DNA of 64,000 nt from CAZABC01 sp964483405 (lineage in GTDB: Bacteria > Chloroflexota > Limnocylindria > Limnocylindrales > CSP1-4), in NCBI GenBank assembly GCA_964483405.1, contig CAZABC010000003.1, positions 1-64,000 of the forward strand. Reading direction: 5' to 3'. Shown here in pieces: positions 41,960 through 50,205 of this stretch. Position 1 is the first letter of the stretch. Every line of letters starts with the position of its first letter. The notes under the pieces were generated by a model. The model ran no database searches. It worked only from the letters and a program-made list of their open reading frames with translations, and was not told the DNA's origin. A program made the position numbers and the translations under genes.

Positions 41960-43450
41960 TCAGCGAACGACGGGGTCGTCGGCTGGTTCGGCCGGGTCGG
42001 TCGTTGCGGTGCCGCTCACCTCGCCGATCGGCTCGATGACCTCGCCCTCGGCGAGGACGGTGCCCGGGTCGGTCGCACCGATGGCGGCGGCCGCCTCGAC
42101 GCTCGGCTGGTCGACGGGGGACGGCGCGGCGTCCTCCGCGTGCGGGAGAGCGGGATGCTCGGGGTGCGCCGCCAGCCACTCGTCGACAAGCTGCTCGACG
42201 AGCCGGCTCCGGCGGAGGGTGCTCCGGATGAAGTCGCGGCCGCGGTCCGACTCGAAGTAGCCGACGAGGCGCGGCTGCTTGGCGTAGCGGGCCCGGGCGC
42301 CCTCGATCTCGGCCTCGACGTCCGCGTCGGCGATCGTCACGCCCTCGGCGTCGGCGATCCGCGACAGGACGAGCAGGGTCTTGACCCGCTTCTCGGCGCC
42401 CGGCCGGAACTCGGCATGGAGGTCGTCCTCGCTCTTCTCGGTGGCGGCGAGCCAGGCCGACTCGGCGATCCCCTGGCGGGCGAGCGACGAGCGGAACTCG
42501 TCGTGCATCACCTCGACCTCCTGGTCGACCAGGATGTCGGGGAGCTCGAGGGTCGCATTCGCGACGGCGTACTCGATGATCCGGTCGGCGAACTCGTGCC
42601 TGGCCCGGTCGAGGGCGTTCCGCTCGAGGCGCTCCCGGATCGCGACCCGGAGCTCGGCCAGGCCGGCGTAGTCGCCGAGCGCGGCCGCGAACTCGTCCTC
42701 GAGCGGCGGCAGGACCTTCTCGCGAAGCTCACGGAGCTCGACCACGAAGTGGGCGACACCGCCGGCGAGCGACGCTTCCGGGTAGTCCTCGGGGAAGGTG
42801 ATGTCGAACTCCGTCGTCGCGCCGACCTCGAGCCCGACGAGGTGCTCCTCGAAGCCGGGGATCAGCCGGTCCTCGCCGATGATGAGCGGCATCCGCTCGG
42901 CACTGCCGCCCCCGAAGGGTGCCCCGTCCCGCGTCCCGTCGAACTTGATGACGGCCCAGTCGCCCTTCCGGGCGGGGCGATCCTCGATCGCCTTGAGGGC
43001 CGCGTACTGCTCGCGCAGCTCCTCGACGACCTGCTCGACCCGAGCGTCGTCGATCTCGGCGATCTCCGGCCGGAAGTTGAAGCCGCGGTAGTCCCCGAGG
43101 ACGACCTCGGGCCGGACCGGCACGGTCGCCTTGAAGATGACCGGCTTGCCCTCCTCGGCCTGGACGACCTCGACGTCGGCGTTCGCGATCGGCACGACGT
43201 CGCTCTCGCGGAGCCAGCGTCGATAGGCGTCCTGGACCAGGTGCTCGACGGCGTCGTCGAGGACGGCCCCGGGCCCGAGGGCCCGCTCGAGGATCGGCCG
43301 GGGGGCCTTGCCCGGTCGGAAGCCGGGGATGCGGTTGCGCCGGCCGAGGCGAGCGACGGACTGGCCGATCGCCTTCGTCAGCTCTTCGGTCGGCAGCTCG
43401 ACCTCGACGAGGATCGAGCTCTTGGGGGCGGGCGTGGTGGTGACGTTCAT
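41960..43450 (-). CDS. tig: Trigger factor, ribosome-associated peptidyl-prolyl isomerase/chaperone
   Basis: A 496-residue trigger factor. The ribosome-binding signature is GRRNRIPGFRPGKAPRPILE (residues about 35-55). The FKBP-type PPIase domain (about 160-245) has KGDWAVIKFDGTRDG and GFEEHLVGLEVGATTEF, and the helical C-terminal chaperone arms follow. A roughly 65-residue acidic Ala/Pro/Glu tail extends beyond the usual end. Start ATG is only 9 bases after TAGACT, so the operon mRNA has almost no leader. It heads tig-clpP-clpX, coupling nascent-chain folding to degradation. Confidence 0.95.
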   Translation of the reverse strand: MNVTTTPAPKSSILVEVELPTEELTKAIGQSVARLGRRNRIPGFRPGKAPRPILERALGPGAVLDDAVEHLVQDAYRRWLRESDVVPIANADVEVVQAEEGKPVIFKATVPVRPEVVLGDYRGFNFRPEIAEIDDARVEQVVEELREQYAALKAIEDRPARKGDWAVIKFDGTRDGAPFGGGSAERMPLIIGEDRLIPGFEEHLVGLEVGATTEFDITFPEDYPEASLAGGVAHFVVELRELREKVLPPLEDEFAAALGDYAGLAELRVAIRERLERNALDRARHEFADRIIEYAVANATLELPDILVDQEVEVMHDEFRSSLARQGIAESAWLAATEKSEDDLHAEFRPGAEKRVKTLLVLSRIADAEGVTIADADVEAEIEGARARYAKQPRLVGYFESDRGRDFIRSTLRRSRLVEQLVDEWLAAHPEHPALPHAEDAAPSPVDQPSVEAAAAIGATDPGTVLAEGEVIEPIGEVSGTATTDPAEPADDPVVR

Positions 43451-43459
43451 CGCCCGCGA

Positions 43460-43465
43460 AGTCTA
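43460..43465 (-). promoter_or_regulatory. -10 element of the tig-clpP-clpX operon
   Basis: TAGACT on the minus strand, 9 bases before the tig ATG; expected 5' UTR is 2-3 bases. Confidence 0.5.
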
Positions 43466-43495
43466 CCCGCCGGAGCCGGGTGCCGCCCCGGGGGC

Positions 43496-43583
43496 TGGTA
43501 GGCGAGGTCGGGGTCGAACCGACACGCCGCTCGCGCGGCACCGGCTCCTAAGGCCGGCGCGTCTGCCATTCCGCCACTCGCCC
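43496..43583 (-). tRNA. tRNA-Leu (anticodon UAG)
   Basis: The minus strand folds as a class II tRNA. The acceptor GGGCGAG pairs with CTCGCCT (terminal G-U). D-arm GGCGGAATGGCAGACGC and anticodon stem CCGGC/GCCGG with loop CTTAGGA (anticodon TAG) follow. The long variable arm TGCCGCGCGAGCGGCGT is typical of Leu, and the T-arm is GTCGGTTCGACCCCGAC. Discriminator A and CCA are encoded. It reads CUN codons, mainly CUA/CUG. A TAGACT -10 ends 7 bases before G1, so the transcript may start at or next to the mature 5' end. Confidence 0.95.
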
Positions 43584-43590
43584 GGGGGCG

Positions 43591-43599
43591 AGTCTAGCG
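43591..43599 (-). promoter_or_regulatory. -10 element of tRNA-Leu overlapping an upstream stop codon
   Basis: GCGCTAGACT context on the minus strand; TAGACT is 43596-43591. Its TAG (43596-43594) is also the stop codon of the DUF3618-like gene. Seven bases separate it from tRNA position 1. Confidence 0.5.
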
Positions 43600-44205
43600 C
43601 GCCTCGTCGGTCCCGCGGCGCATGTAGCGGCGGACCCCCTCGCGGGCGGCGACGCCGGCGACCGACACGACGGCCGCGACGACGGCCGGCGGCACCCGGC
43701 GACCGGGCGGGGTCGCGCCACGTTCCACGAGGTACTTGGTGAAGCTCGCGTCGAGCGCCTCGCGAACCTTGGGCCCGCCGACGCCCGCCTCGTCGAGCGC
43801 CGCCACGACCTCGGCCGGCAACGTGCCGGGCGTGATCCGCCCGCGACGGCGGCTCAGGAGTCGGATCCCGACGACCGCGGCGGTGCCGACGCCGACGAAC
43901 GGGATGAGTCGCTTCGGGTCGCGGGCGACCCGCTGGATGCGGACCCGCGGGTCGAGCGCGTTCCGGGCGCTCGCCTTGAGCTGCCCGACGTCGGCCACGA
44001 GGTCGCCGCGGGCGGCGTCCACGGCAGCCCGAGCCTCGAGGACGGCCGGGTCGACCGGGCGCGTCGGCGACGCCGCGGCGACCGGGGTCGTGGCGACCGG
44101 CACGGGAGTCGGCGCCGGGTCGGGCGGCGGCGCGTCATCGAGCGCCGGGGTCGCCGGCACGGCCGGCGCCGTGGTGGGGTCGATCGGTTCCGTCGGCATC
44201 GTCAT
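43594..44205 (-). CDS. DUF3618-like membrane-associated protein
   Basis: A 203-residue protein. The Pro/Ala/Thr-rich first 55 residues lead to LEARAAVDAARGDLVADVGQLKASARNALDPR, which resembles the DUF3618 pattern of envelope-stress proteins. A short hydrophobic segment follows (LIPFVGVGTAAVVGIRLL), then a basic region and a final weak hydrophobic helix (PAVVAAVVSVAGVAA). Function unknown. ATG at 44205 overlaps the upstream membrane-protein stop as ATGA. Holin-X-like plus DUF3618 pairs are common in Actinobacteria and Chloroflexota. Confidence 0.72.
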   Translation of the reverse strand: MTMPTEPIDPTTAPAVPATPALDDAPPPDPAPTPVPVATTPVAAASPTRPVDPAVLEARAAVDAARGDLVADVGQLKASARNALDPRVRIQRVARDPKRLIPFVGVGTAAVVGIRLLSRRRGRITPGTLPAEVVAALDEAGVGGPKVREALDASFTKYLVERGATPPGRRVPPAVVAAVVSVAGVAAREGVRRYMRRGTDEAR

Positions 44206-45164
44206 TCCCGGCCTCCGGGCGCCTGCTCCTGCAGCCACTCCAGCGTCTCCTGCGCCGCCGCGATGCTCTGCTCGGGCAGGAACCGCGCCCGGAAGTCGGC
44301 CTCGTCGAGCGGCCGCGTGGCGAGGTCGATGCCGAGGACCGCCGCGAAGGCCAGCTGCCCGGCGACGACCCCGAGCGCGGCAGCGACGTCGGGCGCGTAC
44401 GGGATGACCGTGAACACGCCGAAGGCGACCCCGCCGAAGACCCCGACGACCAGGCCGTTCGCCACCGGGTTGCCGCCGGACGACGGTCCGGTGCCGGTCG
44501 GCGCCGTGGGACCGGTCGGCGCCGTGGGACCGGTCGGCGCCGTGGGCGCGGTGCGCCGCGACGACGCGGTGCGCAGCCCGACGATCGCGCCGACGATCGC
44601 GCCGACGATGACCGACAGGCCGATGGCCACGATCGGCAGCCGGACCTCCTCGGCCAGGCCGAGGTTGAGCGCGTCCGTGATGGCGACCCAGCCCCGGTAC
44701 GGCAGCTGGAGGCCGAGGACGAGGCCGACCGCGACGCCGACGAGGACACCGATCGCCAGCGCCCGGCCGAGGAGGCCCCGGTCGTCGCGGACGATGAACG
44801 AGGCCGCGCCGACGATGACCGCGACGGCGGTCAGCGTCCCGTGGACGATCCCCCAGCCCATCGAGCCGAAGATCGCCTCGCCGAGGAAGAGCGTCGTCGC
44901 GATCGAGATGAGCATGACCGCGAAGAGCGCGGCGCCGACGGCGAGGGCGGCGGCGGCCGAGACCGCCGCGATGTTCGCCTTGATCGGCTCGAGCTCGGCG
45001 ATCAGGAGGGCCTTGTGGGCCTCGAACAGGCGGCGCGCGGTCTCGACGGTGCGGTCGATCTGCTCGCGGAGGCCGGGTTCGGGCGACGGGCCGCGGGTGT
45101 CCAGGGCAGGCTCCAGCAACGGGGCGGGACGCGACGATGATACCGCGCCCCCGGTCGCCGGCAC
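44202..45164 (-). CDS. Phage-holin-family (holin-X-like) membrane protein fused to a second TM domain
   Basis: Up to 320 residues. Residues about 30-135 match the chromosomal holin-X/DUF1469 pattern: an amphipathic LREQIDRTVETARRLFEAHKALLIAELEPIK, then two TM helices. Three or four further TM helices follow (RALAIGVLVGVAVGLVLGL, IVAIGLSVIVGAIVGAIVGL, NGLVVGVFGGVAFGVFTVI). A PTAPTGPTAPTG repeat lies between the last ones. The name does not imply a phage; no lysis or structural genes are near. The GTG at 45164 is the longest start; a TTG or CTG around 45119-45102, after a TATCAT at 45139-45144, is also plausible. Confidence 0.72.
   Translation of the reverse strand: MPATGGAVSSSRPAPLLEPALDTRGPSPEPGLREQIDRTVETARRLFEAHKALLIAELEPIKANIAAVSAAAALAVGAALFAVMLISIATTLFLGEAIFGSMGWGIVHGTLTAVAVIVGAASFIVRDDRGLLGRALAIGVLVGVAVGLVLGLQLPYRGWVAITDALNLGLAEEVRLPIVAIGLSVIVGAIVGAIVGLRTASSRRTAPTAPTGPTAPTGPTAPTGTGPSSGGNPVANGLVVGVFGGVAFGVFTVIPYAPDVAAALGVVAGQLAFAAVLGIDLATRPLDEADFRARFLPEQSIAAAQETLEWLQEQAPGGRE
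44497..44550 (-). repeat. 18-base tandem repeat, three units
   Basis: GGTCGGCGCCGTGGGACC (plus strand) is repeated in frame, two units identical and the third slightly diverged. It encodes the PTAPTG repeats of the holin-X-like protein. Confidence 0.75.
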
Positions 45165-45171
45165 GGTGCGC

Positions 45172-45177
45172 TACGCT
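45172..45177 (+). promoter_or_regulatory. -10 element of cinA (leaderless)
   Basis: TACGCT preceded by TGCGC, then 6 bases and the GTG start at 45184. Confidence 0.45.
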
Positions 45178-45183
45178 CGGGCC

Positions 45184-46437
45184 GTGCGCCGCATCCACAC
45201 CGCCGAGCTCCTCTCGATCGGCACCGAGCTGACGACCGGCGGCACGCGCGACACGAACGCCGGCGACCTCGCCCGGTCGCTGACCGATCGGGGGGCGTGG
45301 GTCGGCCGGATGACCGCCCTGCCCGACGACCTCGAGGCGGCGAGCGGCGCGATCCGCGACGCGCTCGAGCGGGCCGACCTCGTCGTGACGACCGGCGGCC
45401 TCGGCCCCACACCCGACGACCTGACCCGCGAGGCGATCGCCGCGGCGGTCGGCGAGGGCGTCGCCGTCGATCCAGCCCTCGAGGACTGGCTGCGCTCGAT
45501 CTGGCGGCGACGCGGGCTCCCGTTCCCTGCCGCGAACATCAAGCAGGCCTGGCGGATCCCGTCGGCGACGGCCATCCCGAACGGTCACGGGACGGCGCCC
45601 GGCTGGTGGGTCGACCGACCGGACGGTCGGATCGTCGTCGCCCTCCCCGGTCCGCCGCGCGAGATGACCCCGATGTGGCGCGACCACGTGCTCCCGCGGC
45701 TCCACGATCGTGGGCTTGGGGTCGACCGCAGCGTGCGCGTCCTGCGGCTCCACGGGATCGGCGAGTCGCAGCTCGCCGACGAGCTCGACGACCTGCTTCG
45801 CGGCCGGAACCCCGTCGTCGCGACGTACGCCCGGGCCGACGCGGTCGACGTCCGGGTGACGGCGGTCGACGAGCCCGGCGACGACGAGCGGCCGCCCCGC
45901 CCCGCGGCCGAGATCGGCGAGGCGGCCCTCCTCGAGCTGCGGGCCCGTCTCGGCCGCTACATCTGGGCCGAGGACGACGAGTCGTGGGCCCGGGCGATCG
46001 GCCGGGCGCTCGCCGAGCGTGGCGGCGATCTCGCCACCGTCGAGGCGGGGACCGGCGCCCAGCTCGCCGGCCTGCTCGCCGGCTCGGGCCGGCTGCGTCG
46101 GGCGGTCGCGATCGCGGAGGCCGGCGATCTCGACCCGGTATCGGTCGCCGAGGAGGCCCGCCGTGCCGCCGGCGCCACGCATGGCCTCGCCGTCCTCGCG
46201 CTGCCGCAGCACCACGACACGACGATCCACGTCGCCGTCGTCCGCGACGGCCAGCCCGGCTGGACCGCGAGCCACGTCGTCTTCCAGCAGGGTGCGGCGG
46301 GCCACCTGCGGGCGGCGGTCGCCGCGGCGGCCGACCTCCTCGCCGTGCTCCGCGAGACCGGCCCGGGCGACCCGGGAGCCGCCGAGCCCGGGGCCGCGGA
46401 GCCGGGCGCCGGGGCGTCGCCGCCCGCCGCGCGCTAG
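45184..46437 (+). CDS. cinA: CinA-like molybdopterin-domain protein with degenerate C-terminal domain
   Basis: A 417-residue protein. The N-terminal MoCF/COG1058 domain is well preserved: AELLSIGTELTTGGTRDTNAG, TTGGLGPTPDDLTREAIA, ALPGPPREMTPMW. CinA proteins hydrolyse ADP-ribose (N-terminal) and deamidate NMN (C-terminal PncC domain). In the C-terminal domain the catalytic ESCTGG is replaced by EAGTGA (TVEAGTGAQLAGLLAG), losing the nucleophilic Ser and the Cys, so NMN deamidase activity is probably absent. The leaderless GTG at 45184 is used. Its TAG stop lies within CTAG and shares bases with the convergent mrp stop. Confidence 0.88.
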   Translation: MRRIHTAELLSIGTELTTGGTRDTNAGDLARSLTDRGAWVGRMTALPDDLEAASGAIRDALERADLVVTTGGLGPTPDDLTREAIAAAVGEGVAVDPALEDWLRSIWRRRGLPFPAANIKQAWRIPSATAIPNGHGTAPGWWVDRPDGRIVVALPGPPREMTPMWRDHVLPRLHDRGLGVDRSVRVLRLHGIGESQLADELDDLLRGRNPVVATYARADAVDVRVTAVDEPGDDERPPRPAAEIGEAALLELRARLGRYIWAEDDESWARAIGRALAERGGDLATVEAGTGAQLAGLLAGSGRLRRAVAIAEAGDLDPVSVAEEARRAAGATHGLAVLALPQHHDTTIHVAVVRDGQPGWTASHVVFQQGAAGHLRAAVAAAADLLAVLRETGPGDPGAAEPGAAEPGAGASPPAAR

Positions 46438-47510
46438 GAGATCGTCAGGACCGGTGCCTGCGCCGACTCCGCCCGGACCGACATCCGGGCAGCGACGATC
46501 CGGGCGAGCTGGACGAGGGCCTGCGCCGCCGGCCCGGGCTCGCGCTGGGCGACCGCGGGCACGCCGACGTCCCCGCCCTGGCGGACCGTGATGTCGAGCG
46601 GGATCCCGCCGAGGAACTCGAGCCCGTGCTCGGCCGCGAACCGCTCGCCGCCGCCGCGCCCGAAGATCTCGGTCGCCTCGCCGCAGTGGGGGCAGACGAA
46701 GGCGCTCATGTTCTCGACGATCCCGATGACCGGGACGTTCATCCGCTCCAGCATCGCGAGCGCCTTGCGGACGTCGGCCAGCGAGACCTCCTGGGGCGTC
46801 GTGACGAGCACGGTCCCGCTGACGGGCACGGCCTGGGCGAGCGTCAGCTGCGCGTCGGAGGTGCCCGGCGGCAGGTCGATGACGAGGTAGTCGAGCTCGC
46901 CCCAGTCGACGTCCCGGAGGAACTGCTGGATCGCCCCGCCGACGAGCGGTCCGCGCCAGACGATCGGCTGGCCCTCGGGGACGAAGAACTGGATCGAGAT
47001 GACCCTGACGCCGTACCGCTCGAGCGGCTCGATCCGGTTCGAGGCGGTGGCCCGCGGCTGGCCCTCGACCCCGAGCATCATCGGGATGTTCGGGCCGGTG
47101 ATGTCGGCGTCGAGGAGCCCGACGCTCGCGCCGGCCTGGGCGAGCGCGACGGCGAGGTTGACGGAGACCGTGCTCTTGCCGACGCCGCCCTTGCCCGAGG
47201 CGACGGCGATGATGTTCTTGACCCCCGGCAGGAGCTGCTCGGCCGCCCGCGGCGTGGCCCGGCGGACCGTCGCGCCCCAGGCGATCTCGAGCCCGCCGAC
47301 GCCGAGCGGCTCGAGCGCGGCGCGGACCTCGGTCTCGATCTGGTCCTTGAGCGGGCAGGCCGGCGTCGTCAGCTCGATCGTGAAGGCGACCCGATCGCCG
47401 TCGATCGCGAGGTCCCGGATCATCTGGCGGGTCACAAGGTCGCCGCCGAGCTCGGGCTCCTGGACGGTCCGGAGGGCGTCGTAGACGGCGGCTTCGCTGA
47501 TGGTCGTCAT
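46434..47510 (-). CDS. Mrp/ApbC family iron-sulfur carrier ATPase
   Basis: A 358-residue P-loop protein. The N-terminal MIP18/DUF59 domain (YDALRTVQEPELGGDLV...TTPACPLKD) precedes the ParA-like ATPase with Walker A ASGKGGVGKSTVSVNLA and LVIDLPPGTSDAQL. The cluster-binding CxxC is in FVCPHCGEATEIFG. The family inserts or carries Fe-S clusters. Start is ATG at 47510 with AAGGAT upstream and TACGAT near 47580 as a possible -10. It overlaps cinA tail to tail by 4 bases. Confidence 0.93.
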   Translation of the reverse strand: MTTISEAAVYDALRTVQEPELGGDLVTRQMIRDLAIDGDRVAFTIELTTPACPLKDQIETEVRAALEPLGVGGLEIAWGATVRRATPRAAEQLLPGVKNIIAVASGKGGVGKSTVSVNLAVALAQAGASVGLLDADITGPNIPMMLGVEGQPRATASNRIEPLERYGVRVISIQFFVPEGQPIVWRGPLVGGAIQQFLRDVDWGELDYLVIDLPPGTSDAQLTLAQAVPVSGTVLVTTPQEVSLADVRKALAMLERMNVPVIGIVENMSAFVCPHCGEATEIFGRGGGERFAAEHGLEFLGGIPLDITVRQGGDVGVPAVAQREPGPAAQALVQLARIVAARMSVRAESAQAPVLTIS

Positions 47511-47679
47511 GGCGCGGCAGGATCCTTCCGCTCGGTGGGGGCGGGACGCGGTCGCCCGGACGGGTGGCCGGGAGCCGCATCGTAGCGCGGGCGAGCCGGA
47601 GCCGCCGGAGATGGCACCGCAGCCGCAGCGAGCCGGACGACCCATCCCCGCCGCACCGCCGACGGGGGCCGTTCTCGCC

Positions 47680-47709
47680 TTGACACCCGCTCTTGGGCCG
47701 CCCTATCGT
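47680..47709 (+). promoter_or_regulatory. Sigma-70-type promoter of the potABCD operon
   Basis: TTGACA (47680-47685), 18 bases, TATCGT (47704-47709). One of two consensus -35 boxes in the window. The leader is about 95 bases. Confidence 0.6.
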
Positions 47710-47810
47710 CTCGCCACTGCCGCGCTCGGGGAGGAGGGCGGTGGCTGCGCCCGGGCTTGTCCCACCCATCGGCGCGACGATGTCACCCTCGCAGCCCGGA
47801 GACTGCCAAC

Positions 47811-48962
47811 GTGCGTGCGGTCGAGGTCCGCCTCGTCGACGTCGTCAAGCGGTTCGGCGACGTCAACGCCGTCGACCATATCGACCTCGAGGTCCACGAC
47901 GGCGAGTTCTTCTCCCTGCTCGGCCCGTCCGGTTGCGGCAAGACGACGACGCTCCGGATGATCGGCGGCTTCGAGGAGCCGACCTCGGGGCTCATCGAGC
48001 TGCACGGGCAGGACGTCACCTGGCTGCCCGCCTATCGACGCAACGTCAACACCGTCTTCCAGAACTACGCGCTGTTCCCGCACCTGACGATCTTCGAGAA
48101 CGTCGCCTTCGGGCTCCGCCGCCGGAAGGTCGACGACCGCGAGATCGAGGCGCGGGTCACCGAGATGCTCCGGCTCGTCGAGCTGCCGGGCTACGAGAAG
48201 CGCAAGCCGTCGCAGATCTCGGGCGGGCAGGCCCAGCGGGTCGCCCTCGCCCGGGCCCTCGTCAACCGGCCGGCCGTCCTCCTCCTCGACGAGCCGCTCG
48301 GGGCGCTCGACCTCAAGCTCCGCAAGCAGATGCAGGTCGAGCTGAAGCGGATCCAGCAGGAGGTCGGGATCACCTTCATCTACGTGACCCACGACCAGGA
48401 GGAGGCGATGACGATGTCGGATCGCATCGCCGTCATGAACCGTGGCCGGTACGAGCAGCTCGGCGACCCCGAGAGCCTCTACGAGCGGCCGACGACCCGC
48501 TTCGTCGCCGGCTTCCTCGGGGTCAGCAACCTCATCGCCGCCCGGGTCGACGGCACCGCCGACGCGTATGCCGTCTGCCGGCTCGCCGACGACACGGTGG
48601 TCCGCGTGCCGCGGGCCCTCCTCGAGGGCATGGAGCGGATCGAGATCGGCGTCCGGCCGGAGAAGATCCGCCTGCGCGAGCCGGCGGAGGTCGTCCCGGA
48701 GGGCCACAACGAGCTGGCCGGCGTCGTTCGCGACGCGTCCTACCTCGGCGTCTCGACGAGCTACATCGTCGAGGCCCGGGGCGGCGCACGACTGACGGTC
48801 TACGAGCAGAACGTCGAGCGGGCCACGAAGGCCGAGCTCTGGCGCCCGGGTGACGAGGTCCGGATGACCTGGTCGCCCGACCACACGTTCGTGGTCGCCG
48901 CGGGGGGATCGGCGGCGACCGAGGTCCCGTCCGCGCCGGGTCCCGAGCCCGCGGCGGACTGA
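47811..48962 (+). CDS. potA: Polyamine ABC transporter ATP-binding protein PotA
   Basis: A 383-residue ABC ATPase of the PotA/CysA group. Walker A is GPSGCGKTTTLR, the Q-loop is NTVFQNYALFPHL, the signature is ISGGQAQRVALARAL, and Walker B is VLLLDEPLGALDLKLRKQ. The C-terminal TOBE domain (about 280-365) has GVRPEKIRL. It powers spermidine/putrescine uptake with the PotD, PotB and PotC homologues that follow. Start: GTG at 47811, GGAG about 10 bases before; an in-frame TTG at 47757 would add 18 residues that do not resemble the family. Confidence 0.92.
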   Translation: MRAVEVRLVDVVKRFGDVNAVDHIDLEVHDGEFFSLLGPSGCGKTTTLRMIGGFEEPTSGLIELHGQDVTWLPAYRRNVNTVFQNYALFPHLTIFENVAFGLRRRKVDDREIEARVTEMLRLVELPGYEKRKPSQISGGQAQRVALARALVNRPAVLLLDEPLGALDLKLRKQMQVELKRIQQEVGITFIYVTHDQEEAMTMSDRIAVMNRGRYEQLGDPESLYERPTTRFVAGFLGVSNLIAARVDGTADAYAVCRLADDTVVRVPRALLEGMERIEIGVRPEKIRLREPAEVVPEGHNELAGVVRDASYLGVSTSYIVEARGGARLTVYEQNVERATKAELWRPGDEVRMTWSPDHTFVVAAGGSAATEVPSAPGPEPAAD

Positions 48963-49008
48963 TCCCTGCCGCCCGGCGGGTGCCGGCGGCGACGGAGGAG
49001 AGCACGGG

Positions 49009-50202
49009 ATGATCGACGAGATGGTCCGGGCCGGCGGCCTGCCGGTGACCAGGCGCCGGTTCCTGCAGGGCTCGGCCCTCGCGGGCGTTGGCGCGTTCAT
49101 CGCCGCCTGCTCCGGCGGTGGCACCCCGGCCCCCTCGAGTGGCGGTGGCGACGGCGAGGTCACCGGGCCGCTGAACTTCGCGAACTGGGATGCCTACATC
49201 GACCTCGCCGAGGACGAGGTGACCTCGCCGACGATCGAGAGCTTCAAGGCCGAGTACGGCATCGAGGTCAACTACGCGAACGCGAAGATCGAGGACAACG
49301 AGAGCTTCGTCGCGACGATCCGGCCGCAGCTCGAGTCCGGCGTCGACACCGGCTGGGACCTCATCGTCCTGACCGACTGGATGGCGGCCAAGCTGGTCGC
49401 CCTCGGCTGGACCGAGAAGATCGACCCGGCCAACACCCCGACGGCCGCGGCGAACGTCAAGGACAACCTCAAGGGTCTCGCCTGGGACCCCGACATGAGC
49501 TTCCACTACCCGTGGCAGTCGGGGGCGACCGGCGTCGGCTACAACGTCAAGTCGACCGGCCGCGAGCTGACCAAGCTCGCCGACCTGTTCGACCCGGAGT
49601 TCTCGGGCAAGGTCACCCTCCTGACCGAGGTCCGCGACACGTTCCCGCTCACCCACCTCATGCTCCAGGCCCAGGGCCAGGCGAGCGACAACCCGCCCGA
49701 GGAGATGACGGTCGAGGACGCCCAGGTCGTCAAGGACTACCTCCAGACGTTCGTCGACAACAGCCACATCCGCCAGTTCACCGGCAACGAGTACCTGCTC
49801 GACTTCGGGAGCGGCGACACGTGGGCGGCCATGGTCTGGTCGGGCGACCTTGCCTCGTCGGGCGGCGAGGACGACCGGTTCGTCTTCCCCGAGGAGGGGG
49901 CGATGATCTGGACCGACAACATGCTCATCCCGAAGGGCGCCCAGCACAAGGCCGCCGCCGAGGCCATGATCGACTGGGTCTACGACGTCGACCGGGCCGC
50001 CGCGATCGCCGCCTACGTCTACTACATCTCGCCGGTGAAGGGTGTCGAGGAGGCGATCGTCGCGCTCGACCCCGATGCCGCCGACAACCCCCTCCTCTTC
50101 CCGCCCGACGACGTCGTCGAGCGGCTGTACTCCCAGCCCAACTGGGACGAGGAGGACGAGATGGCGGTCAACGAGATGTTCGCGGAGCTGACGGGCGTCT
50201 GA
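49009..50202 (+). CDS. potD: Spermidine/putrescine-binding lipoprotein PotD
   Basis: A 397-residue extracytoplasmic solute-binding protein. The N-terminus has a Tat-like RRRFLQ followed by a lipobox (FIAAC, Cys about 36), so it is probably Tat-exported and lipid-anchored. The mature part has PotD signatures: LNFANWDAYIDL, WDLIVLTDWMAAKL, YPWQSGATGVGYN, VFPEEGAMIWTDNMLIPKGAQHK. GGAGG precedes the ATG. It lies between potA and potB in the operon. Exact polyamine specificity cannot be assigned. Confidence 0.92.
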   Translation: MIDEMVRAGGLPVTRRRFLQGSALAGVGAFIAACSGGGTPAPSSGGGDGEVTGPLNFANWDAYIDLAEDEVTSPTIESFKAEYGIEVNYANAKIEDNESFVATIRPQLESGVDTGWDLIVLTDWMAAKLVALGWTEKIDPANTPTAAANVKDNLKGLAWDPDMSFHYPWQSGATGVGYNVKSTGRELTKLADLFDPEFSGKVTLLTEVRDTFPLTHLMLQAQGQASDNPPEEMTVEDAQVVKDYLQTFVDNSHIRQFTGNEYLLDFGSGDTWAAMVWSGDLASSGGEDDRFVFPEEGAMIWTDNMLIPKGAQHKAAAEAMIDWVYDVDRAAAIAAYVYYISPVKGVEEAIVALDPDAADNPLLFPPDDVVERLYSQPNWDEEDEMAVNEMFAELTGV

Positions 50203-50205
50203 TCG

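Noticed and set aside
44497..44550. CRISPR-like direct repeats
   Set aside because: The 18-base units are contiguous with no spacers and are in frame with a coding sequence.
44202..45164. Possible prophage because of a holin-like protein
   Set aside because: Holin-X/DUF1469 proteins are ordinary chromosomal membrane proteins in this kind of bacterium; no phage structural, integrase or lysis genes are present.
43594..47769. A 1391-codon minus-strand frame spanning several genes
   Set aside because: It crosses cinA and mrp out of their frames and is low-complexity; only its last about 200 codons (the DUF3618-like gene) are real.
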